Of a stretch of 64,000 nucleotides of DNA, positions 16,743 through 26,922 are shown one piece after another. The notes below the pieces were generated by a model, which did not search any database, was not told the DNA's origin, and saw nothing but the letters and a program-made list of their open reading frames with translations. Positions within the stretch are counted from its first letter, which is position 1; every line of letters begins with the position of its first letter. The position numbers and the translations under genes are program-made. The stretch lies in assembly GCA_012719135.1 (NCBI GenBank), contig JAAYAW010000066.1:1-64000 (forward strand), read 5' to 3'. This DNA is from Chloroflexota bacterium. GTDB taxonomy: Bacteria; Chloroflexota; Anaerolineae; UBA1429.

Positions 16743-19196
16743 ATGAGCGAACAGAAAGTGGAAATCGATGTTCTGGGCATGACCTGCGCGGCGTGTGCCA
16801 ACACGGTGGAGCGCCGGCTCAATCGCGCTGAGGGTGTCCGTGAGGCACACGTCAATATCGGGACCGAGCGTGCCTCGATTACCTTCGATCCGACCATTCT
16901 GGACGTCTCTCGGCTCGTGGAGCAGGTTCGAGAGGCAGGATACGATGCCGCGGTAGAGCGCGCCGTGCTGCCCATCGGCGGGATGACCTGTGCGGCTTGC
17001 GTTCGGCACGTCGAACGGGCCCTTTCCCGGGTGCCCGGCGTCCTGGACGTGACGGTGAATCTCGCCACCGAACGAGCCACGCTCTCCTTCCTGCCGGCTT
17101 CGGCAACGCGAGCGGATTTTGAGCGTGCCGTGGAGACGGCGGGTTACGAGGTGTTGCCGGACGTCTCCTCGGACCTGCTCGCCGATGCCCCGGATCTGGA
17201 AACGATCAAAATGCGGGATGCGCGTCGCCGGATGTGGATCGCCTGGGCCTTTGCTGGGCCGATCGTCATTCTCATGTTGATGCACATGGTCTTTGGCATC
17301 CACTGGGCCGGCATGACGACGATGGATCTCGTGCTGATGTCCCTTGCCCTGCCCGTGCTCCTGTGGCCTGGCTGGCCCACGTTTCGCTCGGCGTGGAATG
17401 CGGTTCGTCACGGGAACGCCAATATGGACGTGCTCATTGCCATGGGCACCGGCGCCTCCTGGCTCAGCGCCCCCCTTTCACTGGTGACCCCTCTCGCCAG
17501 CTATGGCGGGGTTTCCGCAATGATCATGGCCATACACCTGACGGGCCGGTACATCGAGGCCAGCGCGCGCGGGCGTGCTTCGCAGGCCATCCGCAGGCTC
17601 TTGCAGATGGGCGCCAAGCAAGCCACCTTGCTCGTCGACGGACACGAGTATCAGGTGCCTCTGGCTCAGGTTCGAGTGGGCGACGTGCTCCTGGTGCGCC
17701 CCGGCGAAAAGATACCCACCGATGGGCTTTTGTTGGAGGGAGAGAGCGCCGTCGATGAGTCCATGGCTACCGGAGAGTCCATGCCTGTGACCAGGCGCCC
17801 GGGCGACGCGCTCATTGGAGCCACGGTGAACCAGGGAGGCTTGCTGAGAGTCCAGGCTACCCGTGTGGGTGCCGATACCTTTCTTTCTCAGGTCATTCGA
17901 ATGGTCGAGCAGGCACAGGGCACACGTGTCCCGATTCAAGCCTTTGCCGATCGTGTGACGGCCGTGTTTGTGCCCGTGGTGATCGGCGTGGCCCTGCTCA
18001 CGGCGCTCCTCTGGTTATTCGCCGGGGACGTGTTGCGAGGTGTTCTGGTCGCGGTAGAGTCCTTCCTCCCGTGGGTCGATCCCGATGCGTCCATCCTGAC
18101 CCTCGTGTTGGCGGCTACCGTGTCTGTCCTGGTCGTGGCCTGCCCCTGTGCGCTCGGTCTGGCTACCCCAACGGCCCTGATGGTGGGCAGCGGCATGGGC
18201 GCTCAGCAGGGCGTGCTCATCCGCAATGGGGCGGCCATCCAGACCTTGAACGGTGTTCGAGTCGTAGCCTTTGACAAGACGGGGACTCTGACGGTTGGGA
18301 AGCCTCGCGTCACAACAATCGTGGCCCGGGATGGCGATGACCGCGCCGTGCTGGCCCTGGCGGCTTCTGCCGAGCAAGGCAGCGAACACCCGCTCGGGCA
18401 GGCACTTGTGCAGGAGGCGACGGCCCGCGGCATTCCGCTGGCAGAGATTCTGGATTTCCGGGCCGTGCGGGGCCAGGGCGTGGTGGCGTCCGTCCAGGGA
18501 GAGCTTGTGCGCGTCGGAAGCAGGGACCTCCTCAGGGAGGCGGGGATCGATTCCTCTCTCGTCGAGCCGGAGCTGGCCGGGCTCGAGAGCCAGGCCCAGA
18601 CGAGCATGCTGGTGGCCCGAGGGGCGCGCATCATTGGGATCGTCGCTGTCGCGGATCCCATCCGGCCGGAATCGGCCGCCGTCATCGAGCGGCTGGCGAG
18701 CCTGGGAATCCGAACCGCGATGTTGACCGGCGATAACCCGCACACGGCGCAGGCGATCGCCGATCAGGCGGGGATCGACCATGTTCTGGCGGGCGTGCTA
18801 CCCGAGGCCAAGGTATCCGAGATCATTCGCCTTCAGGAGCGCTATGGGCCGGTTGCCATGGTGGGTGACGGCATCAACGATGCGCCCGCACTCTCGCAGG
18901 CGGATGTGGGCATCGCCATAGGGACCGGGACGGACATTGCCATCGAGTCCGCCGACGTCACGCTTCTGAGTGGCGATCTCGGGGGGGTGGTGCGGGCAGT
19001 GCGCCTTGGCCGCGCCACCTACGCCAAGATCCGGCAAAACCTCTTCTGGGCGTTCTTTTACAACGTCGTGATGATTCCGCTGGCGGTGATGGGCCTCATG
19101 CATCCTGCTCTGGCGGAGCTGGCGATGGCCTTCAGCTCGGTATCAGTGGTCACCAACGCCAACCTGCTGCGGCGCGTCGATATCTCGGCGCCCTGA
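16743..19196 (+). CDS. copA: Copper-translocating P1B-type ATPase
   Basis: 817 residues. Two N-terminal heavy-metal-binding domains carry MTCAAC motifs (C15/C18 and C83/C86). The ATPase core shows TGES, the transmembrane CPC (C467-P-C469), DKTGT (phosphorylated D511), SEHPLG and [13 protein letters not shown] with two MxCxxC domains indicates export of Cu(I), perhaps Ag(I). The length is normal. It is monocistronic with its own promoter, and no CsoR, CopZ or CopY gene is adjacent. Confidence 0.95.
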   Translation: MSEQKVEIDVLGMTCAACANTVERRLNRAEGVREAHVNIGTERASITFDPTILDVSRLVEQVREAGYDAAVERAVLPIGGMTCAACVRHVERALSRVPGVLDVTVNLATERATLSFLPASATRADFERAVETAGYEVLPDVSSDLLADAPDLETIKMRDARRRMWIAWAFAGPIVILMLMHMVFGIHWAGMTTMDLVLMSLALPVLLWPGWPTFRSAWNAVRHGNANMDVLIAMGTGASWLSAPLSLVTPLASYGGVSAMIMAIHLTGRYIEASARGRASQAIRRLLQMGAKQATLLVDGHEYQVPLAQVRVGDVLLVRPGEKIPTDGLLLEGESAVDESMATGESMPVTRRPGDALIGATVNQGGLLRVQATRVGADTFLSQVIRMVEQAQGTRVPIQAFADRVTAVFVPVVIGVALLTALLWLFAGDVLRGVLVAVESFLPWVDPDASILTLVLAATVSVLVVACPCALGLATPTALMVGSGMGAQQGVLIRNGAAIQTLNGVRVVAFDKTGTLTVGKPRVTTIVARDGDDRAVLALAASAEQGSEHPLGQALVQEATARGIPLAEILDFRAVRGQGVVASVQGELVRVGSRDLLREAGIDSSLVEPELAGLESQAQTSMLVARGARIIGIVAVADPIRPESAAVIERLASLGIRTAMLTGDNPHTAQAIADQAGIDHVLAGVLPEAKVSEIIRLQERYGPVAMVGDGINDAPALSQADVGIAIGTGTDIAIESADVTLLSGDLGGVVRAVRLGRATYAKIRQNLFWAFFYNVVMIPLAVMGLMHPALAELAMAFSSVSVVTNANLLRRVDISAP

Positions 19197-19342
19197 GCCG
19201 TGCAATCAGGGCACCCTCCCGACGGGTTTTGACGGCGCTCTGCGGTGCCGCTAAACTGGCTCTGCTGCCCGATTCTGCCGCTGCCTGGCCTCAGAGGGAA
19301 TGAGCTTCATGTCGGCCTCCGCCTCCCCATTCTGCTGGTCCC

Positions 19343-20437
19343 GTGCTGTTGATGCGTAATCCCCTGGTCTGGCTGCTGTGGGCGGCCTCGGCCGCTGTTC
19401 TTGCGCTCTCGATGCGCAATCCTCTTTACCTGACGCTGATCGTCCTGGCAACCTGGCTCGTGTACCTGGGCGTGGCTCCGGACACTCCCATGGCAGGCGG
19501 CTGGCGTGCGCTTCTCCGGCTGGGCCTGATCATCTGGCTCATCACCATCCCTTTTGGGGCGTTGATGAACCACACGGGCGAGATCGTTCTCTTGTCGCTC
19601 CCGGAGAATTGGCCTCTCATCGGCGGCCCCGTCACGCTGGAGGCTGTGCTCGGCGGCGCCGCATCGGGCTATGCCCTGTGGACGCTTCTCTTTATCTTTG
19701 CGGCCTTCAACCTGGCCACCGATGCCAGCCAACTGATGCGGATGGCGCCCGCCTTTCTCTATCAGGCGGGTGTTGTGGCGACCATCGCGCTGACGTTTGT
19801 TCCCCAGATGCTCCAGAGTGCTCGCGAGATCCGCGAGGCCCAGCGGATCCGGGGGCATCACTTTAGGAACTGGCGGGATTCACTCCCTCTGGCCATGCCC
19901 CTGCTGACGACGGCCTTTGAGCATGCCGTGCAACTGGCAGAGTCGATGGAATCCCGCGGGCTCAGCGGTGAGCTTACAGATCTTGGCCCCGGCAGAACGC
20001 GCCTTCTGCGTGGGTCCCTCGCCCTGGGGCTGCTGCTGCTGATGGCCGGGCTCGTGCTGCGCATCACCTGGATCCAAGCTGCCGGCGACGGGATCCTGCT
20101 GGCCGGCGTTCTGCTGATGGCCGGCGTGTTCTGGCAGCTGGGGCGGCATTCCCGTCGGACGCGGTATGGCCTGCAGATCTGGGGCCCGGGAGATGGGGCC
20201 GTCGCCCTGGGCAGCGTGGTGGCGCTGGCCGCCGGAGTTCTCGCCGCGCGATCGAACCCGGCGCTGGTCTCCTACGCGCCCCATGTCGATGGCGTGCTGA
20301 TCCCCCCTTTTAGCCCTACCCTCGGCCTTGCGGTAGCCCTACTGGCGGTGCCTGGCGTCGTTTCGCTCGTGCAGGATCGGCCACCGTCCGTGAAGGGCGA
20401 GGATGGCCGGCCGGTCAGTTCGGACACCTTGCCGTGA
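19343..20437 (+). CDS. Energy-coupling factor transporter transmembrane (T) component
   Basis: 364 residues with N-terminal membrane helices, a cytoplasmic coupling region with the ARG-type motifs AQRIRG and ESRGL, and further C-terminal helices. This is the EcfT architecture, but somewhat longer than usual because of the extra C-terminal helices. The start is either GTG 19343 or ATG 19352; no clear SD is visible. Its stop overlaps the start of the ATPase gene (GTGA), so the three ECF genes are one operon. No cobalamin or TPP riboswitch was recognised upstream. Confidence 0.82.
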   Translation: MLLMRNPLVWLLWAASAAVLALSMRNPLYLTLIVLATWLVYLGVAPDTPMAGGWRALLRLGLIIWLITIPFGALMNHTGEIVLLSLPENWPLIGGPVTLEAVLGGAASGYALWTLLFIFAAFNLATDASQLMRMAPAFLYQAGVVATIALTFVPQMLQSAREIREAQRIRGHHFRNWRDSLPLAMPLLTTAFEHAVQLAESMESRGLSGELTDLGPGRTRLLRGSLALGLLLLMAGLVLRITWIQAAGDGILLAGVLLMAGVFWQLGRHSRRTRYGLQIWGPGDGAVALGSVVALAAGVLAARSNPALVSYAPHVDGVLIPPFSPTLGLAVALLAVPGVVSLVQDRPPSVKGEDGRPVSSDTLP

Positions 20438-22032
20438 TCACGCTAAGGGGGCTCACGTACACCTACCCCGGGGCCGTTCGCCCGGTTCTGGAGGCGGTTG
20501 ATCTCACCGTGCCAGCGGGTGCCTTTGTCCTGGTCACAGGCGCCTCTGGCTCGGGCAAGTCCACTTTGCTGCGTGCTCTGAACGGCCTCGTGCCGCACTT
20601 TAGCGGCGGGGCCATCTCCGGAGTGCTCCAGGTCGCCGCGAGAAACCCATTGCAACTTGGCCCTAGAGGGATGAGCGCCTGTGTCGGATGTGTGTTTCAG
20701 GATCCAGAGAGCCAGTTTGTCTTTGACTCGGTCGAAGCGGAACTCGCCTTTGCCATGGAGAATCATGCCGTACCACGCCTCCTTATGGAGCGCCGTATCG
20801 ACGCTGTGCTCGATCGTCTCGGCATGGGCCATCTGCGAGGGCGTCGCATCAGCACGCTATCCGGGGGAGAAAAGCAGCGCGTGGCGCTGGCTTCTGCGCT
20901 TACCCTTGAGCCTCAGATTCTGGTGCTCGATGAACCGACCTCTCAGCTGGACCCGGAGGGTGCCGAGCAGGTACTGAGTCTCCTGGCCCGTCTCAACCAG
21001 GATCAGGGCATCACGGTTGTGCTCTCGGAGCATCGCGTCGAACGCGTGCTTCCCCATGCCGATCTGCTGATTCATCTTCCGGGCGACGGCACCCTGATCT
21101 CTGGTTCTCCGCGCGAGGTGCTGCCGCACACGGATCAGGCCCCGCCGCTGGTGCAGCTGGGCGTTGAACTGGGCTGGACCCCTCTGCCCCTCTCTGTCCA
21201 CGAGGCCCGCTCTCATGCGGCCGGCCATGCTCTTGCGACGTCCAGCCACACGCGTGTTCGCGCCGTCACGAGCGATGCGCCGGATGCGATCACGGCCAAC
21301 GGACTGTCCTACGCCTACGGCGAGCACGTCGCTCTGTCCGATGCGAACCTGCGTGTGCGGCAGGGCGAGATTGTGGCGCTCATGGGCGCAAACGGTTCCG
21401 GCAAGACCACGCTGCTCAGGCTGCTGGTTGGCCTGCTCCGTCCGATACGAGGCGATCTGTACATTCGTGGGCAGGATGCCCGCCATCTGACGCTTGAGGA
21501 GAGGATACGGACACTGGGCTATGTGCCTCAGAATCCCAACGCGCTCCTCTTTGCTGAGACTGTGGCCGATGAGCTTGCTTTTACCCGCCGGAGCCATGGC
21601 CTTTCGCCGGATCTGCCGGAGGGATTGCTCGAAGCACTTGGGATCGAATCCCTCCTCGATCAGTACCCTAGAGACCTCTCCGTCGGCGAGCGGCAGAGGG
21701 TTGCCCTCGGAGCCATTCTGGCCGCAGAGCCAGAGATCGTGCTCCTGGACGAGCCGACTCGGGGCGTGGATCGGGCGCAGAAAGAGGCCTTTATGCGGTA
21801 CCTCGCCAGGGAGCGCGAAGAGGGACGGACGCTGTTGGTGGCCACGCATGACGTTGAGTTGGTCGCCGAATCCATGGACCGGATCGTGCTCCTTGCCGAG
21901 GGAAGCGTGTGTGATGATGGCCCAACGTGCGATGTGATGGCCCGCCACCCGGACTATTGCAGCCAGATCGGTCGCGTTTTCGACGACGGACGGCTCCTCA
22001 CCGTTCGTGACGTGCTGGGTGCGGTCCGATGA
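20434..22032 (+). CDS. Fused EcfA-EcfA' ATPase of an ECF transporter
   Basis: 532 residues with two complete ABC ATPase domains. The first has Walker A GASGSGKST, signature LSGGEKQR and Walker B ILVLDEPTSQLDPEG. The second starts near residue 285 and has Walker A GANGSGKTT, signature LSVGERQR and Walker B VLLDEPTRGVDRA. In most ECF systems these are two genes. The start is a GTG overlapping the T-component stop, and the stop overlaps the S-component ATG. It powers vitamin uptake at the inner membrane. Confidence 0.92.
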   Translation: MITLRGLTYTYPGAVRPVLEAVDLTVPAGAFVLVTGASGSGKSTLLRALNGLVPHFSGGAISGVLQVAARNPLQLGPRGMSACVGCVFQDPESQFVFDSVEAELAFAMENHAVPRLLMERRIDAVLDRLGMGHLRGRRISTLSGGEKQRVALASALTLEPQILVLDEPTSQLDPEGAEQVLSLLARLNQDQGITVVLSEHRVERVLPHADLLIHLPGDGTLISGSPREVLPHTDQAPPLVQLGVELGWTPLPLSVHEARSHAAGHALATSSHTRVRAVTSDAPDAITANGLSYAYGEHVALSDANLRVRQGEIVALMGANGSGKTTLLRLLVGLLRPIRGDLYIRGQDARHLTLEERIRTLGYVPQNPNALLFAETVADELAFTRRSHGLSPDLPEGLLEALGIESLLDQYPRDLSVGERQRVALGAILAAEPEIVLLDEPTRGVDRAQKEAFMRYLAREREEGRTLLVATHDVELVAESMDRIVLLAEGSVCDDGPTCDVMARHPDYCSQIGRVFDDGRLLTVRDVLGAVR

Positions 22033-22835
22033 GTGATCGCAACCGGTGGTCGCACCTTGTCCTCATGATGGCCAGCCTCGTGGGCGTGCTGGCGTTCTTG
22101 TACCCCTTCTTGATCGACGGATCGGGCTCGGGCGGCGCAGGGGCTTCTTCGGCCGCGGCGCTCCAGCAGTCCCCTCTCCTGATGATCGTTGTGGTGGGGC
22201 TGTCTCTGGCCGCCATTCTCGCCACTCTCGGGGCGGGGGCCATGAATGCCCGAATGGTGGCGATTTTGGGCGTGTTGACGGCGGCCAATGCCGTGCTCCG
22301 CGCCGTGCCGGGCCCGGCCGGTTTTGCTGCGGTCTTTACCCTGCCCGTGCTGTGCGGCTATGCGTATGGGGCCACTTTCGGGTTCCTGCTGGGGTCTCTA
22401 TCTCTTTTGGTTTCCGCTTTGATTGGCGGAGGAATCGGACCCTGGCTGCCGTATCAGATGCTCGCGCTGGGGTGGGTGGGCATGACCTCGGCCTGGATCC
22501 CGGATCTACGCCGGCGCCCGCGAACTGAGGTCGCAGTGCTATCGATCTGGGCGCTGGCTTGGGGCTTTGTCTTTGGGGCGATCATGAACATCTGGTTCTG
22601 GCCCTACATTTACGCCCCGCAACAATCGGGCATGTACTGGGAGCGCGGGCAGGGCCTGATCGAGTCGCTGAGGAGCTACGCCGTCTTTTACGTGGTGACA
22701 TCGCTCTGGTGGGATCTGGCCCGGGCTTCCGGGAACGCCCTGCTCACGGGGCTGATGGCCCGTCCTGTGCTCACACTGCTGAGGCGATTCGAGAGGCGGT
22801 TCTTTTTCGCTTGGACCGATCAGACGAGTTCCTGA
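22029..22835 (+). CDS. ECF transporter substrate-binding (S) component, substrate unknown
   Basis: 268 residues, about seven or eight membrane helices. The central segment (AYGATFGFLLGSLSLLVSAL, then IGPWLPYQMLALGWVGM) is typical of ECF S components that bind a vitamin. It overlaps the ATPase gene by four bases, completing an S-A-A'-T set. The larger size and extra N-terminal helices recall S components assigned to cobalamin, but no B12 riboswitch is visible, so the substrate should be left open. Confidence 0.75.
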   Translation: MSDRNRWSHLVLMMASLVGVLAFLYPFLIDGSGSGGAGASSAAALQQSPLLMIVVVGLSLAAILATLGAGAMNARMVAILGVLTAANAVLRAVPGPAGFAAVFTLPVLCGYAYGATFGFLLGSLSLLVSALIGGGIGPWLPYQMLALGWVGMTSAWIPDLRRRPRTEVAVLSIWALAWGFVFGAIMNIWFWPYIYAPQQSGMYWERGQGLIESLRSYAVFYVVTSLWWDLARASGNALLTGLMARPVLTLLRRFERRFFFAWTDQTSS

Positions 22836-22861
22836 AGAGGCTCCCTAGCCACGGGCCCGAG

Positions 22862-23728
22862 CTAGTGAGGCCCTGCCGAGGGCCACGCGCCTACGCCCAC
22901 GACGCCCGGTCCGCCATGACACGCGAGGACCGGCCCCGCCTCGCCGACGACAATGCCCTGCTCGCGGGAAGGCAGAAACTGAACCAGCAGCTCAACCAGC
23001 CTGTGAGCCAGTTCAGGCGCGCGGACGTGCATGACCACGAGATCGTCCAGTGGCCCCATGCGCAGAATCTCCAGAGAGAGCCTCTTGAGGCTTCGCCCGG
23101 TGGAGCGCGCCACTCCCAACAGGCGCAACTCGCCATCAACCATGGTGAGCGCAGCCTTGAGTGACATGGCCCTGGCAAGGCGGTCAATCAGCGGCATCAG
23201 CATCGCGGCCCGGCCGCCATGGCGGACACTCTCCATCGATTCCAGATGGATCATGATCTGGCCCCGATCGCGAAGTGCGAGGATCCGCGTCAGTATTTCC
23301 TCGCGTGAGGCGCCTTCCTGAGCCATCTGCGCGGCGGTCAGCACGAGATGCCCAACGCCCATGGAGAGGGCATGGGAATCCACAACGGAGACTCGCTCAC
23401 CGAACCCCCGGCCGGCCGCGCAGGCCGTCGAGTAGGTGCCCGAGTGCTTGCTCGTGATCGTGATGCAAATCACGTCGTATCCGCGCTTGACCAGATCATC
23501 AAACACAAGGTAGAAGGCGCCCAGGCTGGGCTGCGACGTGCTGGGGCGCATCCCGGAGCGAGTGGCCCGCTCCCAGAAGGCATCCGGTGTCAGCTCGGGC
23601 TCCTCGACAGCTTCATCGCCGAACAGAACCACCAGCGGAACCACGGAGATGCCAAGCGCTTGAGCGGCACCGGCGGGCAGGTCGGAACCACTGTCCGTCA
23701 CGATTCGGACCGGTCGGGCTATCGTCAT
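22862..23728 (-). CDS. DegV family fatty-acid-binding protein
   Basis: 288 residues. The DegV fold opens with VRIVTDSGSDLP and contains the lipid-contacting Ser/Thr segments (STSQPSLGAF, TITSKHSGTYSTA) and VVDSHALSMGVG. Related proteins (FakB) bind fatty acids and present them to the FakA kinase. No fakA is next to it. It overlaps the GNAT-like gene upstream by four bases, so both are probably translated together. Confidence 0.87.
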   Translation of the reverse strand: MTIARPVRIVTDSGSDLPAGAAQALGISVVPLVVLFGDEAVEEPELTPDAFWERATRSGMRPSTSQPSLGAFYLVFDDLVKRGYDVICITITSKHSGTYSTACAAGRGFGERVSVVDSHALSMGVGHLVLTAAQMAQEGASREEILTRILALRDRGQIMIHLESMESVRHGGRAAMLMPLIDRLARAMSLKAALTMVDGELRLLGVARSTGRSLKRLSLEILRMGPLDDLVVMHVRAPELAHRLVELLVQFLPSREQGIVVGEAGPVLACHGGPGVVGVGAWPSAGPH

Positions 23729-24879
23729 AGCGCCGCAGGGGAGAGCGGCTTGTCATAGATCCGGTACGTTCGGTAGATCTTACCGCCCATTCCCTCTATG
23801 CCACGGATGACTTTGTAGTTGTCCTCAAGGATCCAGGACATCTCAGCGCGACGGTACCCCTTGGGGTAGGCCGCCTCGCTCGCCATCTTGTAAAAGAGCG
23901 CCTCGATGCCCTTCAGCCGGTGCTCCTCAAGCACGCCCATGATCATGACTCGGAGTGTATCGATCTCCTTCTGGTGCAAGAGCAGCTTGGCCCAACCGAA
24001 AGGCAGCAGGCGGCCATGGGCATAGGGCAGGATCTGGTTCATGTCCGGGATGGAAAGGAACACGCCGACGATCTCATCGCGTATAAAGGCGAGGTACGAC
24101 AGGCTCGGGTCCACCACGGACTTGAGCTCGTCCAGGAGATAGGCGTACTCACGATCTGTCATCGGGAGCGCGCCCCAGTTCTTGGCCCAGGCCTGCCGGT
24201 GGACCGGCTTGATCAGTTCCACATCATCGGCCAGATGGCGCATGTTGATCGGCCGCACCTGAACGTGGTACCGATCCTGCGCGATCTGCGCCAACCGCGT
24301 CAGGCGGGCGGGCAATCCCTCCACGTTCGGGCCGAACTCGAGCAACTGAACGTCAAAGGCATAGAGGTCCTTGGCCTTGGTAAAGCCGTATCGCTCGAGC
24401 ATCCCGGGGTAGTAGGGCTTGTTGTATGCCATCATGATCACAGGCGCCCCGTCAAACCCATCGATGAGCATCGCGCACTCGTCATTGATGTTCAGGTTCA
24501 TGGGGCCGCGCATCACCTGGAGCCCGCGCCCGGCCAGCCAGTTCGCTGCGGCGTCCAGCAACGCCCGGGCCACTGCGTCATCCTCGATGGTCTCAAAGAC
24601 ACCAAAGAAGCCGACCGCCTCGTCCCATACCTCCTGATGCACCCTGTCCGCGATGGCCGCGATGGTCCCCACGATGGCGCCATCGCGCTCTGCGATAAAG
24701 AGCTGCATCTCTGCATGATCAAAGTACGGATTGTGCTCCGGTTCCAGGTGCTTGATGCGATCGCCGATAAGGGGTGGGACATAGTTGGGATCGCCCTGGT
24801 AGAGACGCATCGGGAAGGTCGCGACCTTGCGCACGTCGGCGCGCGACGTCGCCTCCCGGACGAGAACGGTTGCTGCCAT
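23725..24879 (-). CDS. GNAT-like N-acetyltransferase superfamily protein
   Basis: 384 residues. The N-terminal half shows GNAT-like strands (MQLFIAERDGAIVGTIAAI, then GFFGVFE) and the second half a further GNAT-like region ending in MSWILEDN. Proteins of this organisation (YghO-like) are widespread and uncharacterised. It is coupled to degV by a four-base overlap. The substrate and even activity are unknown. Confidence 0.65.
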   Translation of the reverse strand: MAATVLVREATSRADVRKVATFPMRLYQGDPNYVPPLIGDRIKHLEPEHNPYFDHAEMQLFIAERDGAIVGTIAAIADRVHQEVWDEAVGFFGVFETIEDDAVARALLDAAANWLAGRGLQVMRGPMNLNINDECAMLIDGFDGAPVIMMAYNKPYYPGMLERYGFTKAKDLYAFDVQLLEFGPNVEGLPARLTRLAQIAQDRYHVQVRPINMRHLADDVELIKPVHRQAWAKNWGALPMTDREYAYLLDELKSVVDPSLSYLAFIRDEIVGVFLSIPDMNQILPYAHGRLLPFGWAKLLLHQKEIDTLRVMIMGVLEEHRLKGIEALFYKMASEAAYPKGYRRAEMSWILEDNYKVIRGIEGMGGKIYRTYRIYDKPLSPAAL

Positions 24880-25008
24880 ACTGCCTCCTGGACGGCGTAA
24901 GTGTGCAGGTACAGCGATCTCCGTCGCGGCGGCGGCCAGGCGACGGATGTAGCGGATAGTCTACACCCGCCGCATTCCGGAAGCAATCTGTGGCCTGTGC
25001 GCGCGGAT

Positions 25009-25599
25009 TCACTCCTCGTGTATCTGCTCAGGCCCGGGCTCGGGTTGCCCCGCCAAGGGAAAGCCGCGAACCGCTCTCCACGGCGTGCCGGGCGCCTCCT
25101 CCATGAGGTGCAGTTCGTGGATCTCCACCGTGAGGTAAAGCTGGCGCGTCGCCAGAGCGGCGAGTGCGCGATCCCGCTCCTCCACGGTTAGCCCAAGCCC
25201 CAGTGTGACGTGGGGCAGGTACCCATCTGTCGGCAGCTCTCTCTGCAGACGGATGTGGCGGCGCAGGATCCCGTGAACCTGCCGGTGCAGCCTGAGGAGT
25301 GGACCGCTGCGCTGGACGTGGACGTAGACGGCGTAGGACCCCTCTCCATCGAAGGTGCCGGCCCCGCCGATCGCCAGGGTAAAGGGCTGCGTGCGACGGC
25401 ACTGGCGTGCGAGGCGCATGAGAACCGTATCGGGTCGCTCCGCCCGCCACACGTAGGGGCCCGCCACCGTGATATGGAACCCCATGATGGGCCGCGTGAT
25501 GCCGGCCGTGCTGAGGAAGGCATCCTCAATCAGGATCTCCGCTGACCTGGGGATCCTGGCCACCAAGGCGTAGCGCGCCGCCCTTTGCGACTTATCCAT
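25009..25599 (-). CDS. 2H phosphoesterase (2'-5' RNA ligase family)
   Basis: 196 residues with two HxT motifs (FHITVAGP near residue 42 and LPHVTLGLG near 130), the catalytic signature of the 2H superfamily that includes ThpR and cyclic phosphodiesterases. The spacing between motifs fits the family. The substrate is probably a 2',3'-cyclic or 2'-5' RNA end, but context gives no support. It lies between the thiamine operon and the GNAT-like gene, all on the minus strand. Confidence 0.78.
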   Translation of the reverse strand: MDKSQRAARYALVARIPRSAEILIEDAFLSTAGITRPIMGFHITVAGPYVWRAERPDTVLMRLARQCRRTQPFTLAIGGAGTFDGEGSYAVYVHVQRSGPLLRLHRQVHGILRRHIRLQRELPTDGYLPHVTLGLGLTVEERDRALAALATRQLYLTVEIHELHLMEEAPGTPWRAVRGFPLAGQPEPGPEQIHEE

Positions 25600-25670
25600 A
25601 AAGCTTGACCATGAGTTCTCCCAGGGTGAAAGGAGGGTCCCATCTCCGGTGAGCCGTGCCGTATCGCGAG

Positions 25671-26153
25671 CTAGGCGCGATCATGGGAAGACGAGAAGGG
25701 ATGCTGGCGCCGGTTGAGCCACTCGTTCAATGTGTTCAATCCTTCCGTCGCTCGCCTGCGTTGTAATGGCGCGGGCTGCAACGCCTCGAATTCGTCTTCG
25801 TCGAGCAGGAGGCGTTTCCCTGTCGGGATGGCCAGCAGATCCAATGCGAGATCGGCCCATTCGACGCTATCTCGACAGATACGGGTGCTCTCTAGAAGAT
25901 TGCAGTACCAGCCCTTGAGCGCGCCACCCGGGTCGTGTACGGCAAAGATGTTAAAGGGCTCTCTCGCGTAAAAGTACTCGATCAGCACATCGCCGGGTTC
26001 GATCGTGAACAGCCCCAGTTTCACTGGCTCCTGTGATGTCCAGCGGCATCTCACGGCCAGCATGTCCGCGCTCTCTTCCACCAGGACGCCGGTGTAGGTC
26101 ACCAGGCGATTGCCCTGGTGATCGAGCATGGTGATCGTGATCTGTCTAGGCAC
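25671..26153 (-). CDS. DUF402 family protein in the thiamine operon
   Basis: 160 residues from a GTG at 26153 that overlaps the ABC ATPase stop by 8 bases (an ATG at 26186 is the alternative). The DUF402 pattern is seen in YFYAREPFNIFAVHDPGGALKGWYCN and the acidic segment WADLALDLLAIPTG with LLDEDEFE. Known members (Ntdp, FomD) are metal-dependent phosphatases of nucleoside di- and triphosphates or related compounds. As the last gene of a thiamine operon it could act on a thiamine phosphate; this is inference only. Confidence 0.75.
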   Translation of the reverse strand: MPRQITITMLDHQGNRLVTYTGVLVEESADMLAVRCRWTSQEPVKLGLFTIEPGDVLIEYFYAREPFNIFAVHDPGGALKGWYCNLLESTRICRDSVEWADLALDLLAIPTGKRLLLDEDEFEALQPAPLQRRRATEGLNTLNEWLNRRQHPFSSSHDRA

Positions 26154-26922
26154 TGGATTCTCGCAGCGTGTTGAGGATCTCATCACGATAGCTGATGAAT
26201 GATGGTTGACCTAGGAGCCCCTCTCCCCGAGGACGGGATAGATCCACGGTGATCTCCGAAACGATGCGGCCCGGCCGGGGAGACATGACATAGATCCGAT
26301 CGGAGAGCAGAACGGCCTCGTCCACGTCATGGGTGACAAAGACCATCGTGCGCTCAAAGCGCTCCCAGATGTCCAGAAGCCAGTCGCGCATGGTGCGCCG
26401 GGTGAGCGCGTCGAGGGCGCCAAGGGGCTCGTCCAGGAGGACGACTTCCTGCTCGCATAACAACGTCCGCAGCAAGGCCGCGCGCTGGCGCATCCCACCG
26501 GATAGTTCGTGTGCGTAACTGCGCTCGAACCCCTCCAGGCCGAAGAGAGGAAGGAGTGAGCGCGCCCGCTCTCGTGCGATGGCCACATCGCGTCCCATGA
26601 TCTCAGGCCCCAGCGTCAGGTTGTCCAGAAGCCGTCTCCAGGGCAAGAGCCCATCCCGCTGCGGCATGTATCCCACCCGCCCCAGGCGCGGCGCGGAGCG
26701 GTCGCCCTGCAGTGCGATCTCGCCGTCGTCCGGATCGAGCAGCCCCGCGACCAAGTTCAGGAGCGTGCTCTTCCCGCACCCGCTGGGGCCGACGATGCTG
26801 ACGAACTCCCGTTGCCGCGCTTCCATGCTGACCCGGTCGAGGGCATAGAAGACCCGCCCGTCGACCTGGAAGGCCTTGCTCACCTGCTCTACGCGAATGA
26901 TGGGCATCTCTTGTTGTGGCAC
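26146..26922 (-). CDS. thiZ: ABC transporter ATPase, thiamine precursor uptake
   Basis: 258 residues: Walker A GPSGCGKST, Q-loop MPQRDGLLPW, signature ELSGGMRQR, Walker B VVLLDEPLGALD and switch His in VFVTHDVDEA. It belongs to the nitrate/sulfonate/taurine-type ATPases. Its position after an NMT1-like binding protein and a permease under a TPP riboswitch identifies it as the ThiZ component. It begins one base before the binding-protein stop ends. Confidence 0.85.
   Translation of the reverse strand: MPQQEMPIIRVEQVSKAFQVDGRVFYALDRVSMEARQREFVSIVGPSGCGKSTLLNLVAGLLDPDDGEIALQGDRSAPRLGRVGYMPQRDGLLPWRRLLDNLTLGPEIMGRDVAIARERARSLLPLFGLEGFERSYAHELSGGMRQRAALLRTLLCEQEVVLLDEPLGALDALTRRTMRDWLLDIWERFERTMVFVTHDVDEAVLLSDRIYVMSPRPGRIVSEITVDLSRPRGEGLLGQPSFISYRDEILNTLRESSA

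Noticed and set aside
19197-19342. Cobalamin riboswitch before the ECF transporter
   Set aside because: The conserved GCCACTG B12-box could not be found in the 146-base gap.
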